Origin: Alisma plantago-aquatica
Taxonomy: Eukaryota; Streptophyta; Magnoliopsida; Alismatales; Alismataceae
Length of the DNA stretch: 64,000 nt
Direction: 5' to 3'
Assembly (NCBI GenBank): GCA_963693085.1
Contig: OY856412.1
Coordinates: 1,128,364,244-1,128,428,243 of the forward strand
Positions 32,891-43,431 of this stretch are shown here, piece by piece (the first letter of the stretch is position 1; every line of letters starts with the position of its first letter). The notes under the pieces were generated by a model, which was not told where the DNA came from, did no database searches, and worked only from the letters and a program-made list of their open reading frames with translations. Position numbers and translations under genes: made by a program.

Positions 32891-35007
32891 GTTCTATAGC
32901 ATTCCCATCATCATCCATTGGTTGTTTTTAACTTCTTGGATGAAGTAAGGGAGTGCCTTTGTCCTTTCGTCACGGATGTGTACCTGCGTTTTTAGCGCAG
33001 ACAAAGAAGAAGAGATGGTTTTATTTATTGTGTTAGTCATGTGTTCCCACATAGCATAAAATCGTGTACCTAATGCTCCTCTGAAGGAAGGTACATGTTG
33101 TTGCTGCTGGTGCAACTGATACTCTATTTGCTCATTGTGGAGGCAGTGGTGGTGGACCTTGTTCTTTCTGCCCTGGCTTGTCTTGTGGGTCCATCTCTGC
33201 TCCATTGATCTCTATATTCGTTATGGCCTGAAAGCATTATCCTTCTGGCTCTTCCTCTAGTTCTTTGTCAGGCTATGGGTCAGTTTTTGTTCCTCCCTTT
33301 TTCTCTACTTCTACCTCCATCGTAGGCGCTTCTTTGTGTGGCTTGAGAGGCATGGGTTTTGCAATCCCCACTATCTTTTCTAGAGGTGGAGCTGTGGGGG
33401 TGGGTTTTTCTGCAGATTTCTCCCTCTCAGTTGGTGGAACAGTTGTTTCTACTGTCTTCTTTTTCTCTACTGCCAATTTCTTCCACGGCTCTGTGCTCTT
33501 CTTCTTTTCTAACTCAGCTGGGGCACTGCTTTCTCTAGTTGTGATCACTGGGTCTATATTTGCGCCGACCTACAGTGCCCAGGAGTACATCTTTTCAATG
33601 TCATCGTGGGTTGGCCACAGCTTGTGGGCATCATACAATGCCATTTCTCGAAGGGGAAGTACTCTTTTTGACCCACTTTGCTTGATGTACAACTTCTCCC
33701 TCTTCTACACCAGAATACCCATTGCTGATTAGGGACTTGATGTTTATTCTTTGTTGTCCCTCCATTTCTTTATACTTTTGGACCTTTCCTTCATCCATTA
33801 GGTATTCGGCAATTCGTGTTATCTGGCCTCCCATGCAGTACGCAGAGTTCCTCTTTGCGTCCCCGCCTACTGCTACTGATATATGCTCAATTAGTATCTT
33901 CCAGATATTAACTAGCATTTTATTGATCATTGACCAGATGAGGAACAAATTTCCTTTGCTAACTGTTCCTGTTTCTGACCTCGTGTAGATCGTGTAGGCA
34001 GTGATCTTCTGCATTGTGCGAATAAAGCACGATGTGATTAGCGATGCCTTGGAGTTCTTTGAGTTGTGCTCCTCCCATCCAGTCAACTCTTCCCACATCT
34101 GGTTGCTCTCATAGGTTATCGCTTCTTTTTCGCTCGGGGTGGCAGAGCAGGCTTTGGCTTGTTCCTATGTCTCTGTAAATATTTTGTTCAGTATTACTTC
34201 CATGATTATGTGAGACTCGCCTCCTAGCCTCAGATGTAGTTTATAGTCTCCTCGTCCTGCCCTTCTTATTTCACTACTGGTAGAGACCTTCTTTAGTGAA
34301 GACAGGAATTATGTGGTCAACTTTTTATAGGATTTCACCTCTGGTGTGCATAAGGCACGTAAGTTTGCACCTCCCAGAAATTTCATCGTCCTGTCATAGA
34401 TTTCCATCTTTTTGAAATCTTCTACGTCTAGGTAACGGGTAGGGAAGAACTCTTTATTTTGGTACATCCAGTCATAGGTAGACTGGTGTACGATGTTCCT
34501 TGGCACAAATTGGGGTTCTCTAGATTGTACTGATGTCTCCCCTATGACTTCCTTGGCTTTTCTTGTCTTTTGTTCCCTTGGCTTCTCAGCACCTAGTGGT
34601 TTTATCTTTTTGCTGCTCTGGGACCCCTTTGGTGCAACCTTTCTCTTCTTCTCATGGACTCGGCTCTCTGACTCCCCAGGTTGATACTCGGAGGTCTCTG
34701 TTTGCTCAGTTTGTTCTGTTTCGTGAGTAGAGTCCTCCGTTGTCATGTTCCCTAGTATTCTTTGGTAATGTTCTAACCTTAGATGCATCTCAACTCGTTT
34801 GGCCTCTGGGAGAGAAGTATTCCTCTTGAGTGCTATTGTCAAACCCTCCACTATCTTCTCCACCTCCTTTAGGGATGTTACCTTCTTGAATTTGGGGTCA
34901 ATGTTCTCTGAAGAAGACACTCTTCATGGTTTCAATAATGCATTAGTTTATAATCTTATTGCAATTATCTGGGTTTGTATTCATCAACTTTTTAATTATT
35001 AAGTTTA

Positions 35008-35020
35008 TTAATATATATAG
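35008..35020 (-). promoter_or_regulatory. TATA-like box in front of the third gene
   Basis: CTATATATATTAA on the minus strand, directly downstream of the CG-rich cluster and ~90 bases upstream of the ATG at 34920. Confidence 0.45.
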
Positions 35021-35778
35021 GGACCGTGACCTGCAGTCTTGTTAGTAACTCAGAGGAAACTGCAGTCGCGGTCTCTGAAGGAGATCACGGTCACGGTTTA
35101 CTGAGAAGGGATCGCGATCGCGATTGGGGCTGTGATGATAGTCTTCTTCCTTACTGTGTCCAGGTTGCGGTTCAAGGGACCACGATCTCAAGTAGATCTC
35201 TTCTACACTGCTACCTGCGGTAGGAACCTAAAGTTGGAACGGTCATTGTGACCAGGTTAGGGTTGACGAGTACACCTCAGTTATGGTTTTAGATGTGATG
35301 ACTGCGACTCGCGGTCCTCCTTCATCCAATCGTTCTTCTTCCTTTCTCTGTCCATTCATCTGTTCTTCACCTCACCGGCGACAGTTGTCCCTTTATTGAT
35401 GTTTTTAGGGTTTTTAGGTGTTTCTTGCGAACGTCGCCATTAGGGCAGTTAGGATAATTAGAAAGATACAAACACCCATCGGCGGCGTGACTGATAGCCG
35501 TTGACAGACGAATCGGCAAAAATCGGTTCAAGCGAGGGACTAAATCAGCGGCGACACGACAATGGGTAAAATCAAAGAATCGGAGATTAGAAGTGCAACA
35601 AGGGGGTTTTCCTGTTACCTTGTTCATTGGTTGCGATGGGAAAATCGAAGAAGGAAGGTGTGGCGATCTGCTTTGTTGTGGCAGCAGTTCATCGGTCATG
35701 ACGGAGCAGAGAATAAGGGTTTATCTTAGACTCAGGAAAGCTATAGGTGAAAAGAGTCTGAGAGACGAGGGTTTAAGG

Positions 35779-35786
35779 ATATATAT
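35779..35786 (-). promoter_or_regulatory. Distal TATA-like box in the spacer
   Basis: ATATATAT in GCATATATATCC (minus strand), just downstream of the 35.81-35.99-kb CG-rich cluster; the same order as in the LTR. Confidence 0.35.
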
Positions 35787-36172
35787 GCTAGAGTGACTGT
35801 GACCTGATGATCAGAGGGGATGACCGCAATTTTTGGTGTACTAGGAGTACAATCGTGGCCATGGTCTCTTCCGTTCCAAGGGTAACCGCAGGTCGCGGTT
35901 GAGGTGTCTAGTTATGGACACTATGGGTCGTGATCTTGTATGATGCAAGGCTATACCGCGACTGCGGTCCAGACCGCGATCAGATCAAAACAAAGCTCGT
36001 TCTTTACTAAATCATCAATTAATCAAAAGAAGATATGTATGCACATCACTTAAAAGAGCAGAAAACTAATACAATAAAGGGAAGAGAAAACAAAGCTTAA
36101 GAAAATAGCAAAACTTGGGTTGCCTCCCAAGAAGCGCTTGCTTTAAAGTCTCTAGCTAGACTTCATAATTCT

Positions 36173-38869
36173 TCACTCCTTGGGTCCTTCGGCTGGATGT
36201 GGCAGCTCTTCATTCCTTTTCTCAGGTGGTTGACCTAGTTCCTCCAAATTGATCTCAGATCTTCGCACAAAAGCCTCATCTTCGTAAAATATTTTTACCC
36301 TATGGCCATTGACCTTGAAAATCCTAGTTTTCCCTCCTTGAATCTCCATCATTCCTGATGGGTAAATATTCACCACAGAGAAGGGGCCTGACCATCTAGT
36401 TCTAAGCTTTCTAGGGAAGAGCCTAATGCTTGAATTGAAAAGGAGCACTTTATCACCTTCATGAACATCTTTGTTCTTTAGGTGGGCGTCATGCCACACC
36501 TTGGTCTTTTTTTTTGTAAATTCTTGCATTTTCATAGGCATGCAATCTCAGCTCCTCAAGCTCCAATAGCTGCATGAATCTTTTCTGTCGTTCCTTATCT
36601 AGGTCCATATTCAGAAACTTGATCGCCCAAAGGGCTTTATGTTCGAGCTCCAAAGGTAGATGGCAGGACTTGCCATAGATTAATATATACGGCGTCGTGC
36701 CTATTGGTGTCTTATAATCTGTCCTATAGGCCCAGAGACCATCATCAAGCTTCATGGACCAGTCCTTCCGAGTGCGGCTGAATATTTTCTCTAGAATCTA
36801 TTTAATCTGCTGGTTGGATACTTCTACTTGTCCCGATGTTTGACGGTGATAGGGTGTAGCACCCTTGTGCTTTACCCCGTACTTCTTTAATAGCACCTCA
36901 AACTGCGTTTCTCTAAAATGTGACCCCCCATCACTTATGACAGTGTGAGGTACTCCAAAGTGTGGAAAAATGATTTTCTCGAATATCTTGATCATAGATT
37001 TGGAATCACAAGTTTGGGTCGCTACAACCTCTACCCATTTTGACATGTAGTCAAAAACCACTAAAATGTACTAATAACCTTTTGATGAGGGGAAAGGACC
37101 CATGTAATCTATTCCCCAAACATCAAAGATTTCTACTTCCACCCAGTCGGACATAGGCATCTCACTTCTCTTACTGATATTTCCTGTAAGTTGGCATTCC
37201 TTGCAAGCTTTGAAAAAATATGTTGCGTCCTTGAATAGGGAGGGCCAGTAAAACCCTGACTGAAGCACTTTTGCAGCTGTCCTTTCTTCACTATGATGTC
37301 CTCCATACGACGAAGAATGGCATTCTTTTAGGATTAATGAGACTTCCTCCTCTGGTATACATGTTCGATACAAACTGTCAGAACACCTCTTAAACAGCAG
37401 TGGGTCATCCCAGTAATAGTTCTTAACATCAGAGAAGAGCTTCTTTTTCTAGTTGTATGTTATGTCTGGCAGAAGCTGACCACAAGACAAATAGTTATAG
37501 ATATATGCAAACCATGGTAGACTTGGCTCGTCAGACTGAGCCATCAGTACGGCTTCATCAACATAATTGTCATTCATCGGTAATTGATTCATCTCATCAA
37601 AAACTATTCTAGACAAGTGGTCTACGACCACATTTTCTTTTCCTTTCTTATCAATGATTTCATGATCAAATTCTTGTAACAACAGGGCCCACCTTAGCAG
37701 TCTTGGCTTTGTGTCCTTCTTTTGCATGAGATAGCGTATAGCCCTTTGGTCAGTATAAACCTTAACCTTGGCTCCTATAAGGTATGATCAAAATTTATCA
37801 AATGTGAAAACAATCGCTAACATCTCCTTCTCAGTAGTAGTGTAGTTCGCTAGGGCTTCGTCCAGTGTACGACTGGTATAACATATAACATGGTGCTTCC
37901 GGTCTTTCTTCTACCCTAGGACTACACCTATGGCATAGTCACTTGCATCACACGTTATTTCAAAAGGTAGCTCCCAGTCTGGAGCATGTAAGATCGGTGT
38001 AGAAGTCAAAGCCTCTTTTAGGGTCTCAAAAGCTTTTTAACACTCATCATCAAACTCGAACATTGTGTCCTTAATCAGCAAATTTGAAAGGGGCTTTGAT
38101 ATCTTCGAGAAGTCCTTAATGACCTTCCTATAATATCCAACATGACCCAGGAAACTTCTTAGTCCTGTCATGGATTTTGGTGGTGGATGTTTGGAGATGG
38201 CTTAGATCTTGCTAAGGTCCACCTCGATGCCCTTCTTGGAGACCATGTGTCTTAGGACAATGCCATTTTGAGCCATAAAGTGGCACTTCTCCTAGTTCAA
38301 GAACAAATGTTTCTCTTCGCATCTTTGCAGAACCAAGGACACATTTCTTAGGAAAGCATCGAAATCATTTCCATAAATAGATAAGTCATCCATAAACACT
38401 TCAACTATATCTTCTAAGAAGTCAGAGAACATGGAAATCATGCAACGCTGGAAGGTTGTAGGACCATTGCATAAGCCGAAGGGCATTCTTCTGAAGGCGT
38501 ACGTGCCATAGATGCATGTCAACGTCATTTTCTCCTGATCATTCGGGTGTATCGGGACTTGATACAATCTAGAATATCCATCTACAAAGCAGAAGTAATC
38601 ACGGTGGGCAAGTCTTTCAAGAACTTGTTCAATAAATGGTAAGGGAAAATGATCTTTCTTCGTGGCTGAATTTAGCTTTCTATAATCAATACACATTCTC
38701 CAGCCTGTGACAGTTCTACTTTGTCACCATTATCTCCCTTCACCACCGTCATTCCACCCTTCTTAGGTACTACATTGATGGGGCTCACCCAATTGTTCTC
38801 GCTTATTGGGTATATGGTTACCGCATCACATAGCTTCAATATCTCCTTCTTGACTACTTCCTTCAACAT
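36173..38869 (-). pseudogene. Element E pol: reverse transcriptase, RNase H, integrase
   Basis: From 38869 the frame gives NNWVSPINVVPKKGG, a frameshift near 38,700, then RT: MCIDYRKLNSATKKDHFPLP, MPFGLCNGPTTFQRCM and the catalytic FMDDLSIYG. RNase H follows: FEITCDASDYAIGVVLG and [12 protein letters not shown]. The integrase has an intact HHCC (ECHSSSYGGHHSE ... CKECQLTGN), D in GIDYMGPFP, D in VISDGGSHF and E in [11 protein letters not shown], so the DDE triad is kept. A frameshift near 36,500 leads into the C-terminal part (LRTRWSGPFSVVNIYPSG), ending at 36173. Stops occur at ~38,292, 38,200, 37,450, 37,070 and 36,796. Residue patterns are those of Athila-type pol. Confidence 0.94.
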
Positions 38870-40057
38870 CTAGTTCAATCTCCTATGAGATTGCACCAAC
38901 GGTCTTGCCGATTCTTCTAAGTTTATCCTGTGCATGCATAGAGCTGGATTCAGTCCCTTGATATCCTCAACGGAATATCCAATAGCTCTTTCATGCTCTC
39001 TCAACTCTTTCAGGAGTCTTTCCCGTTGTTCTTCTGTGAGGTTAGCATTGATGATGGCGTGAGTCCTTCTTTCCTCATCCAAGAACTCATACTTCAGCCC
39101 TTCTGGTAGTGGCTTTAGTTCCGGCCTTGGTTTTAGAGCTTTTAACTCTTCATTTGACTGTTCCAAAGAAGCGTACTTTACTGTCTCTATCACTTCTTCA
39201 TCATCGCTGAGACTTTCTTCACCTTGGTTAAGATAATCTAGTATCTCAACCACTTCTGGGTCTTCTATCAAAGGGTTTGGGTTGTTTAAGTCCCTCATAA
39301 GTGGGTCCACAATGGCTTTCTCTTCTTGAATCTCTTCACAATACTGGTTATAGTTGTCCATGAAGTAGACTGACTTAGAAAGAGATGGCCCCTTCATTGC
39401 ATCCTTCACTTTGAAGTCAATGTGGTCACTTCTGACTCAGAGGGTTATGACGCCTTCTGCGACATCTATTAGGGCTCTTCCAGTAGCTAGAAAAGGTCAT
39501 CCAAAGAGTATTGGACACTTCAAGTCCTCCATAGTAGCTATCACAAAAATATCACAAGGTATGAAGAACCGTCCCACACGGATCGGGACGTCTTCCACTA
39601 TACCCACTGGTCTCTTGAAAGTGTGATCATCTAGTTCTATATGCATACTTGTCTTTACCATATCGGTCAATCCCAATCTTTGTGCTAAACTTAGGGGCAT
39701 TAGTCTTATGGTGGCTAACAAATCTACCAATCCCTTCCTGTCGACATTGTCTCCAACGCAAAAAGGGATGTTAAAAGCCCCTGGGTCTTTCTTCTTGGTA
39801 GGTAGTTCAGCCTGAACAAACGCACTGGACATGTTTTCCCGGTGTACCATTTTGACGTGGTTTCCTCTCCTTCTCTTTGTGATAAGGTCCTTGAAAAACT
39901 TAACGTATGTCGAAATTTCCTCCAAAGCATCCAGAAGCAGGACATCTATATGTAGTTTCCTTACTACATCCATGAACTTTTCATATATTTTCTTTAGGTG
40001 GGCCTTGATAAGCTTGTATGGAAATGGGATTCTTGGTGCATATGGGATTTTCTTCAT
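38870..40057 (-). pseudogene. Element E protease region
   Basis: The frame begins with the gag-protease linker (IPYAPRIPFPYKLIKAHLKK). The aspartic protease site reads VDLLATIRLMPLSLAQRLGL where Athila elements have CDLGASxNLMPLS: the Asp stays but G-A-S became L-A-T. It continues to KCPILFG-stop-PFLATG (family ILGRPFLATG). After the stop (39497) the same frame carries on, with an acidic linker (39409-38870) up to RT. The pepsin-like fold is probably retained, the active site probably not functional. Confidence 0.88.
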
Positions 40058-40099
40058 AAATATTTCTTCAATAGGATAAGGATCGCTAGCTCCTCTACT

Positions 40100-41819
40100 T
40101 TTCTCATGGCTTTCTTAAATAGGCCTCTCACTGTCAGCAGACTTTTCGGAAGAAACTTCCTTGTCCTGTTGGGGTTCCTCAACTTTTTTTCCCTCATTGT
40201 CATTTCCCATTCCAGAATTTATCAACGTCCTCCATGATCGAAGGGTAGCCATTTTTGCAGTCTCTGTGTTTGAAAAGATCTTTCTTGAGGGATTCTTCAC
40301 TAACTCAACCAATTGCGCAATCTGTTGGTCGATCTGGCATTGATGTGTTTGCATATCTGCCATCTGGACATGCATAATTGTTAAGATACCAGAATTGGCA
40401 AGGGCACTTTGTGCAAGTTGGTTGTTTACAGTAGCTTGCCTCTTAGCGAAATTGAACAATTGAGTTACCAAGTCTGATTGGTTGTTATCTTTTCCTTGCC
40501 CCTGTCCTTGAACTTGACTTGTTCCTTGGCTCAGTCCTGCCCCTTGGCGAGTTTGCTTCCTACCTTGTGCTGAGTAGTTATTCTTATTTGTCTGGTAATT
40601 GGTTGTTCGAGTATACGACACTTGTCCACTCCTCTTTTCAAATCCTGGTGGTGGCTTTTACAAATTCCCCAGTTGATGTGAATTCTCGGCCGCATCCTTA
40701 TTTCCATAGCTGAAACCAGGGTGATCTGGCCTCTTGAAGTTGGCATAGGAAACATTCTGCATAGACTCTTCTTTGCTTTCACTGTCTTCACTCTGTTCAG
40801 GTCTGGTGTAGATACAGTTATCAACTCTGTGTCATCCTTCAACACAGGTGACACACTACATCACCTTTTCAGTGTGCTTCTTTCCCTTGACCTTAGTATA
40901 TTTTAGTTGTTTGATGTCAGTTTCTATTTTCTAGATTTGGGCGGTTATATTTTCTAAATCCTTGGCTTCCATGGATGGTCCTTCAGATCCTATCTTCTTT
41001 GATGTGCCTCTATCATTCCTATCATAGTCTACTCCTTCTTGAAGTGTAGCCATGTTTTCTATAATCTTCATAGTCCTGCTTGGCTTTTTCCCCAAGAAGT
41101 CACTACCTACGACAGCATTCAGAGAAGTCCTCTCCATATGAGTCAGCCCATTATAGAAGGTGGTCCCCAGGAATCCCTTATAGTAGTTATGATGTAGGCT
41201 TCAACATGTTACAGATGGTCCTCTCAGTAGGATAAAACGTAGTGACGAAGGCATCTTCCAGGGGTCTCCATCCATCTATAAACTGGTGGGGAAGATTTAG
41301 ATACCAAGAGAGAGCCTTATCCTCCAAATAGAAATTGAAACCCTTGCAGTAAATCACTTCTTGTGGGACATCCCTCATCTTAATGGTGTCACAAATGTTC
41401 TTGAAAGCATCAAGATGGTGGTATAGATTCTCCCTTGAGTTCCCTCGGAAAGGTTTGTTCTGGATCATAGATATGATAGCTAATTTTAGCTCGAAGTTTA
41501 CTGCGTTGAAATTTGGTACAACGATCAAACATCCTGACTCATTGGCCCTCATTGCTGCCAGCTCGTGAAGGGTCTTCCCTTCCTCATTGTCCTCATTGTC
41601 ATTGTCCCTATAGTTGTGATTCCTCTCAACTTTGTGGTTATGGTTGTTATTGTTTCTTCTATGCCTACATCGATGACGACGTTCCTCGTTGTGACGATCA
41701 TCTTCATGAAAATCATCATCTTGTTGCTCTTCATGTTCTTCATATTGCTGACTGTCATTGTAACGACCATCTCTATCTTCATCCATTCCTGGTGGAGGTG
41801 GGTGGTGCTCATTCCTCAC
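40100..41819 (-). pseudogene. Element E gag
   Basis: The frame from 41819 opens with a His/Asp/Asn/Arg-rich region, then the retrotransposon gag core: FELKLAIISMIQNKPFRG, NLYHHLDAFKNICDTIKM, LEDKALSWYLNLP, FVTTFYP. A frameshift at ~41,180 leads to MERTSLNAVVGSDFLGKKP (cf. Athila gag). Another shift precedes a zinc knuckle CX2CX4HX4C at 40855-40814, whose last X is a TGA stop. The C-terminal part (HPGFSYGNKDAAENSHQLGN, KPPPGFEKRSGQ) and a Gln-rich tail ending ATLRSWRT follow Athila gag. It would package element RNA into particles. Confidence 0.9.
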
Positions 41820-42079
41820 ATTTCACTCATCTCCTGAAAGGGTAACATCCACGTGAGGCGGCATGGTGAAAAGGAGTAAATTTGAACAAGTTGCTTCTTC
41901 CTAGGTGCCTGAATAGATCGTACAGTTGAGTTAGCAAACTGGACGTGTCAAAACAAACTATTTTATACAAACTCAGGGTAGCAAGCTTAAAATAACAGTG
42001 CTGCCAAGCTTACTGCTAAGCTTGAGGCATAGGAGTATAGTAATCAAACTCAGGTTCTTAACAGTGTCATTTTGCCTTG
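41820..42079 (-). other. Leader between primer site and gag of element E
   Basis: 260 bases of 5' leader; nothing recognised beyond its position. Short alternating frames through the His/Asp-rich gag start are chance. Confidence 0.5.
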
Positions 42080-42097
42080 TCCCTGGCAACGACGCCA
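42080..42097 (-). other. Primer binding site of element E (tRNA-Asp type)
   Basis: Minus strand TGGCGTCGTTGCCAGGGA, six bases from the LTR end. It differs at two positions from TGGCGCCGTTGCCGGGGA, the primer site often used by Athila-type elements and complementary to plant tRNA-Asp. Confidence 0.85.
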
Positions 42098-43201
42098 AAA
42101 CGTTTACCGGCCTAAATCACATGTCTAAGAGGAGTGGATTCAGAGTAGTTGGACTTTTAAAGAGATAACCCGACTCTCAGGCCCCCGCAACAATAAACGG
42201 AGTCCGATGTAGAAATCGTGGTCGAACACAGGGACAATGTTGGCAGTGTTAAGTGCATGGAATCTAGCACTCGTATACTCCATCCGAAGAGGGTATATAA
42301 AAGGGGAGTTCCCTTAGGAACGATAGCACACAAACTAAAGCAGGTCAAGAAAAACAAAAATAAGAAGAACAAAAGAAAGCAAAAGAAATGAGAGGAAACA
42401 TGCATATGGGAGGAAACACGAGCTGCGGTTCACCTACTAAAGCATCTCACCAATATGCAACATCATCTCTTTCCCTCACATACTCTTACCACAATTACAA
42501 GAAACCATCAAAAGCATCTATTCCACTCTTTCTCAAGATGAGGATAGATCTAAGTCTAAGGGTAGTCTCTCTCTCGAGGTGACCACACGTAAACCTCACA
42601 ACAGAACATATGATTTTAAAGCCTTAGCATGGAAACACTCTCGTGCATTCATACTACATGACACAAGATAAAGTGATATTACTATTTAAAGATATCAAGA
42701 ATCAAACATCACTAGATGATAGCTAAGCATACAATTGAAGCATTAAAATGGGTGCATGAAGATAATCTTGATAAGAGTACGTATATTCAACCAAAAGAGA
42801 CAATATACATGTTGGGAGAGCCTTAGTGGCTACTCCTAAACCGAGTTAAGGTATTTAGCCACTAATGCTTGCGAAAAGCATAACGGAATTACAAAAAGAT
42901 GGATACATGAAGTCCCATGAAGAGAGGAGAGAAGTACAACGAGATGGAAATGATAGATCTAGAGAAAAGAAACGTGATACAACACATTACTTCTTTAGAT
43001 CTGGATCTAACACATGGATGGCACGGACAATATTCTTCTCTCGAAGAAGGAGTCTTTAGTCCTCTCTCTTCTCAACTTCCACCTTTAGAGATCCAAGACT
43101 GATGGATGGGATGGTCTGGGATGAATCTGGAACGTAGCATCACTTCGTGGTCCTCGAGATCTGATCTATGATTTGATGATTTGACAAGACATGTGGGTGT
43201 G

Positions 43202-43211
43202 CTATTTATAG
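43202..43211 (-). promoter_or_regulatory. TATA box of the 5' LTR of element E
   Basis: CTATAAATAG on the minus strand, the counterpart of 28259-28268. Element D is inserted upstream of it, separating it from part of the CG-rich U3 array, which should impair transcription of E. Confidence 0.6.
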
Positions 43212-43426
43212 GCACATTCCACCGACTTAGGCCTAGACCGCGTCGCGACCTGGTGACGATTGCGATCAAGGTCTACTTGTACATTGTGTCTGGGCAGTCG
43301 AGATCGAGGTCTTCCCACTCAGTCGCAGTTTGCAAGAACTCATCAGTGACCACAGTTTTGAAGTTGATCACGGTCCTTCTCGATCGAAGTCTGTGTCCAT
43401 ACCGCAACCCCTGGTCTATCTTTGGG

Positions 43427-43431
43427 GTGCA
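43427..43431. other. Target-site duplication of element D, left copy (GTGCA)
   Basis: GTGCA, repeated at 54187-54191. Removing one copy and element D restores the LTR of E. Confidence 0.96.

Larger units (their letters stand above)
30048..34920 (-). pseudogene. Third gene of element E: Athila-ORF1-like N-part, coiled coil, tandem Ulp1-like domains
   Basis: One ancestral frame of about 1,620 codons can be followed from an ATG at 34920 to a TAA at 30048, with frame changes near 33,650, 33,150 and 31,100 and several stops (for example 34309, 30789). Order: acidic and basic N-terminus with NLS-like KKRK (91-94) and SKKIK (103-107); a segment FFPTRYLDVEDFKKMEIYD (158-175) and following text resembling the ATHILA ORF-1/plant transposon protein domain; a Lys/Glu/Pro-rich linker (33,550-33,270); a coiled coil (32,890-32,700); an acidic region; Ulp1-like segment 1 (~31,890-31,150); an acidic linker; Ulp1-like segment 2 (~30,770-30,050). 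It lies downstream of pol on the same strand, behind its own promoter-like spacer, in the env position. No signal peptide or transmembrane segment is seen, so it is not an envelope protein. Function is unknown; the motifs suggest a nuclear SUMO-isopeptidase-related activity or binding. Confidence 0.82.
34921..36172 (-). promoter_or_regulatory. Spacer before the third gene of element E, promoter-like
   Basis: Between the pol stop (36173) and the third gene's ATG (34920). In the minus direction it holds a CG-rich motif cluster (35,990-35,810), a TATA-like box (35786-35779), a 0.4-kb stretch without motifs, a second CG-rich cluster (35,330-35,025), and a second TATA-like box (35020-35008) ~90 bases before the ATG. 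The motifs are the same family as in the LTR U3 (copies such as 35101-35114, GCGACTGCGGTCCAG near 35,958, and CAGTCGCGGTC near 35,062). A small minus frame at 35367-35699 has no recognised content. Confidence 0.55.

Noticed and set aside
30048..34920. Third gene of E as a true envelope protein
   Set aside because: No signal peptide, membrane-spanning segments or cysteine-rich ectodomain; NLS-like motifs and C48 boxes point to a nuclear or cytosolic protein.
35367..35699. 110-codon minus-strand frame as a separate gene between pol and the third gene
   Set aside because: No recognisable domain or composition; it lies between two promoter-like clusters and is probably untranslated spacer.
29000..36172. 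The 30-36 kb region as an independent Mutator-like transposon inserted in element E
   Set aside because: No terminal inverted repeats or 9-bp duplication were found at its edges, it is on the same strand as gag-pol, and it shares CG-rich motifs and a polypurine-like tract with the element. Not fully excluded.
41549..41845. Plus- and minus-strand frames overlapping the start of gag E
   Set aside because: They are other-frame readings of the His/Asp/Asn-rich gag N-terminus.
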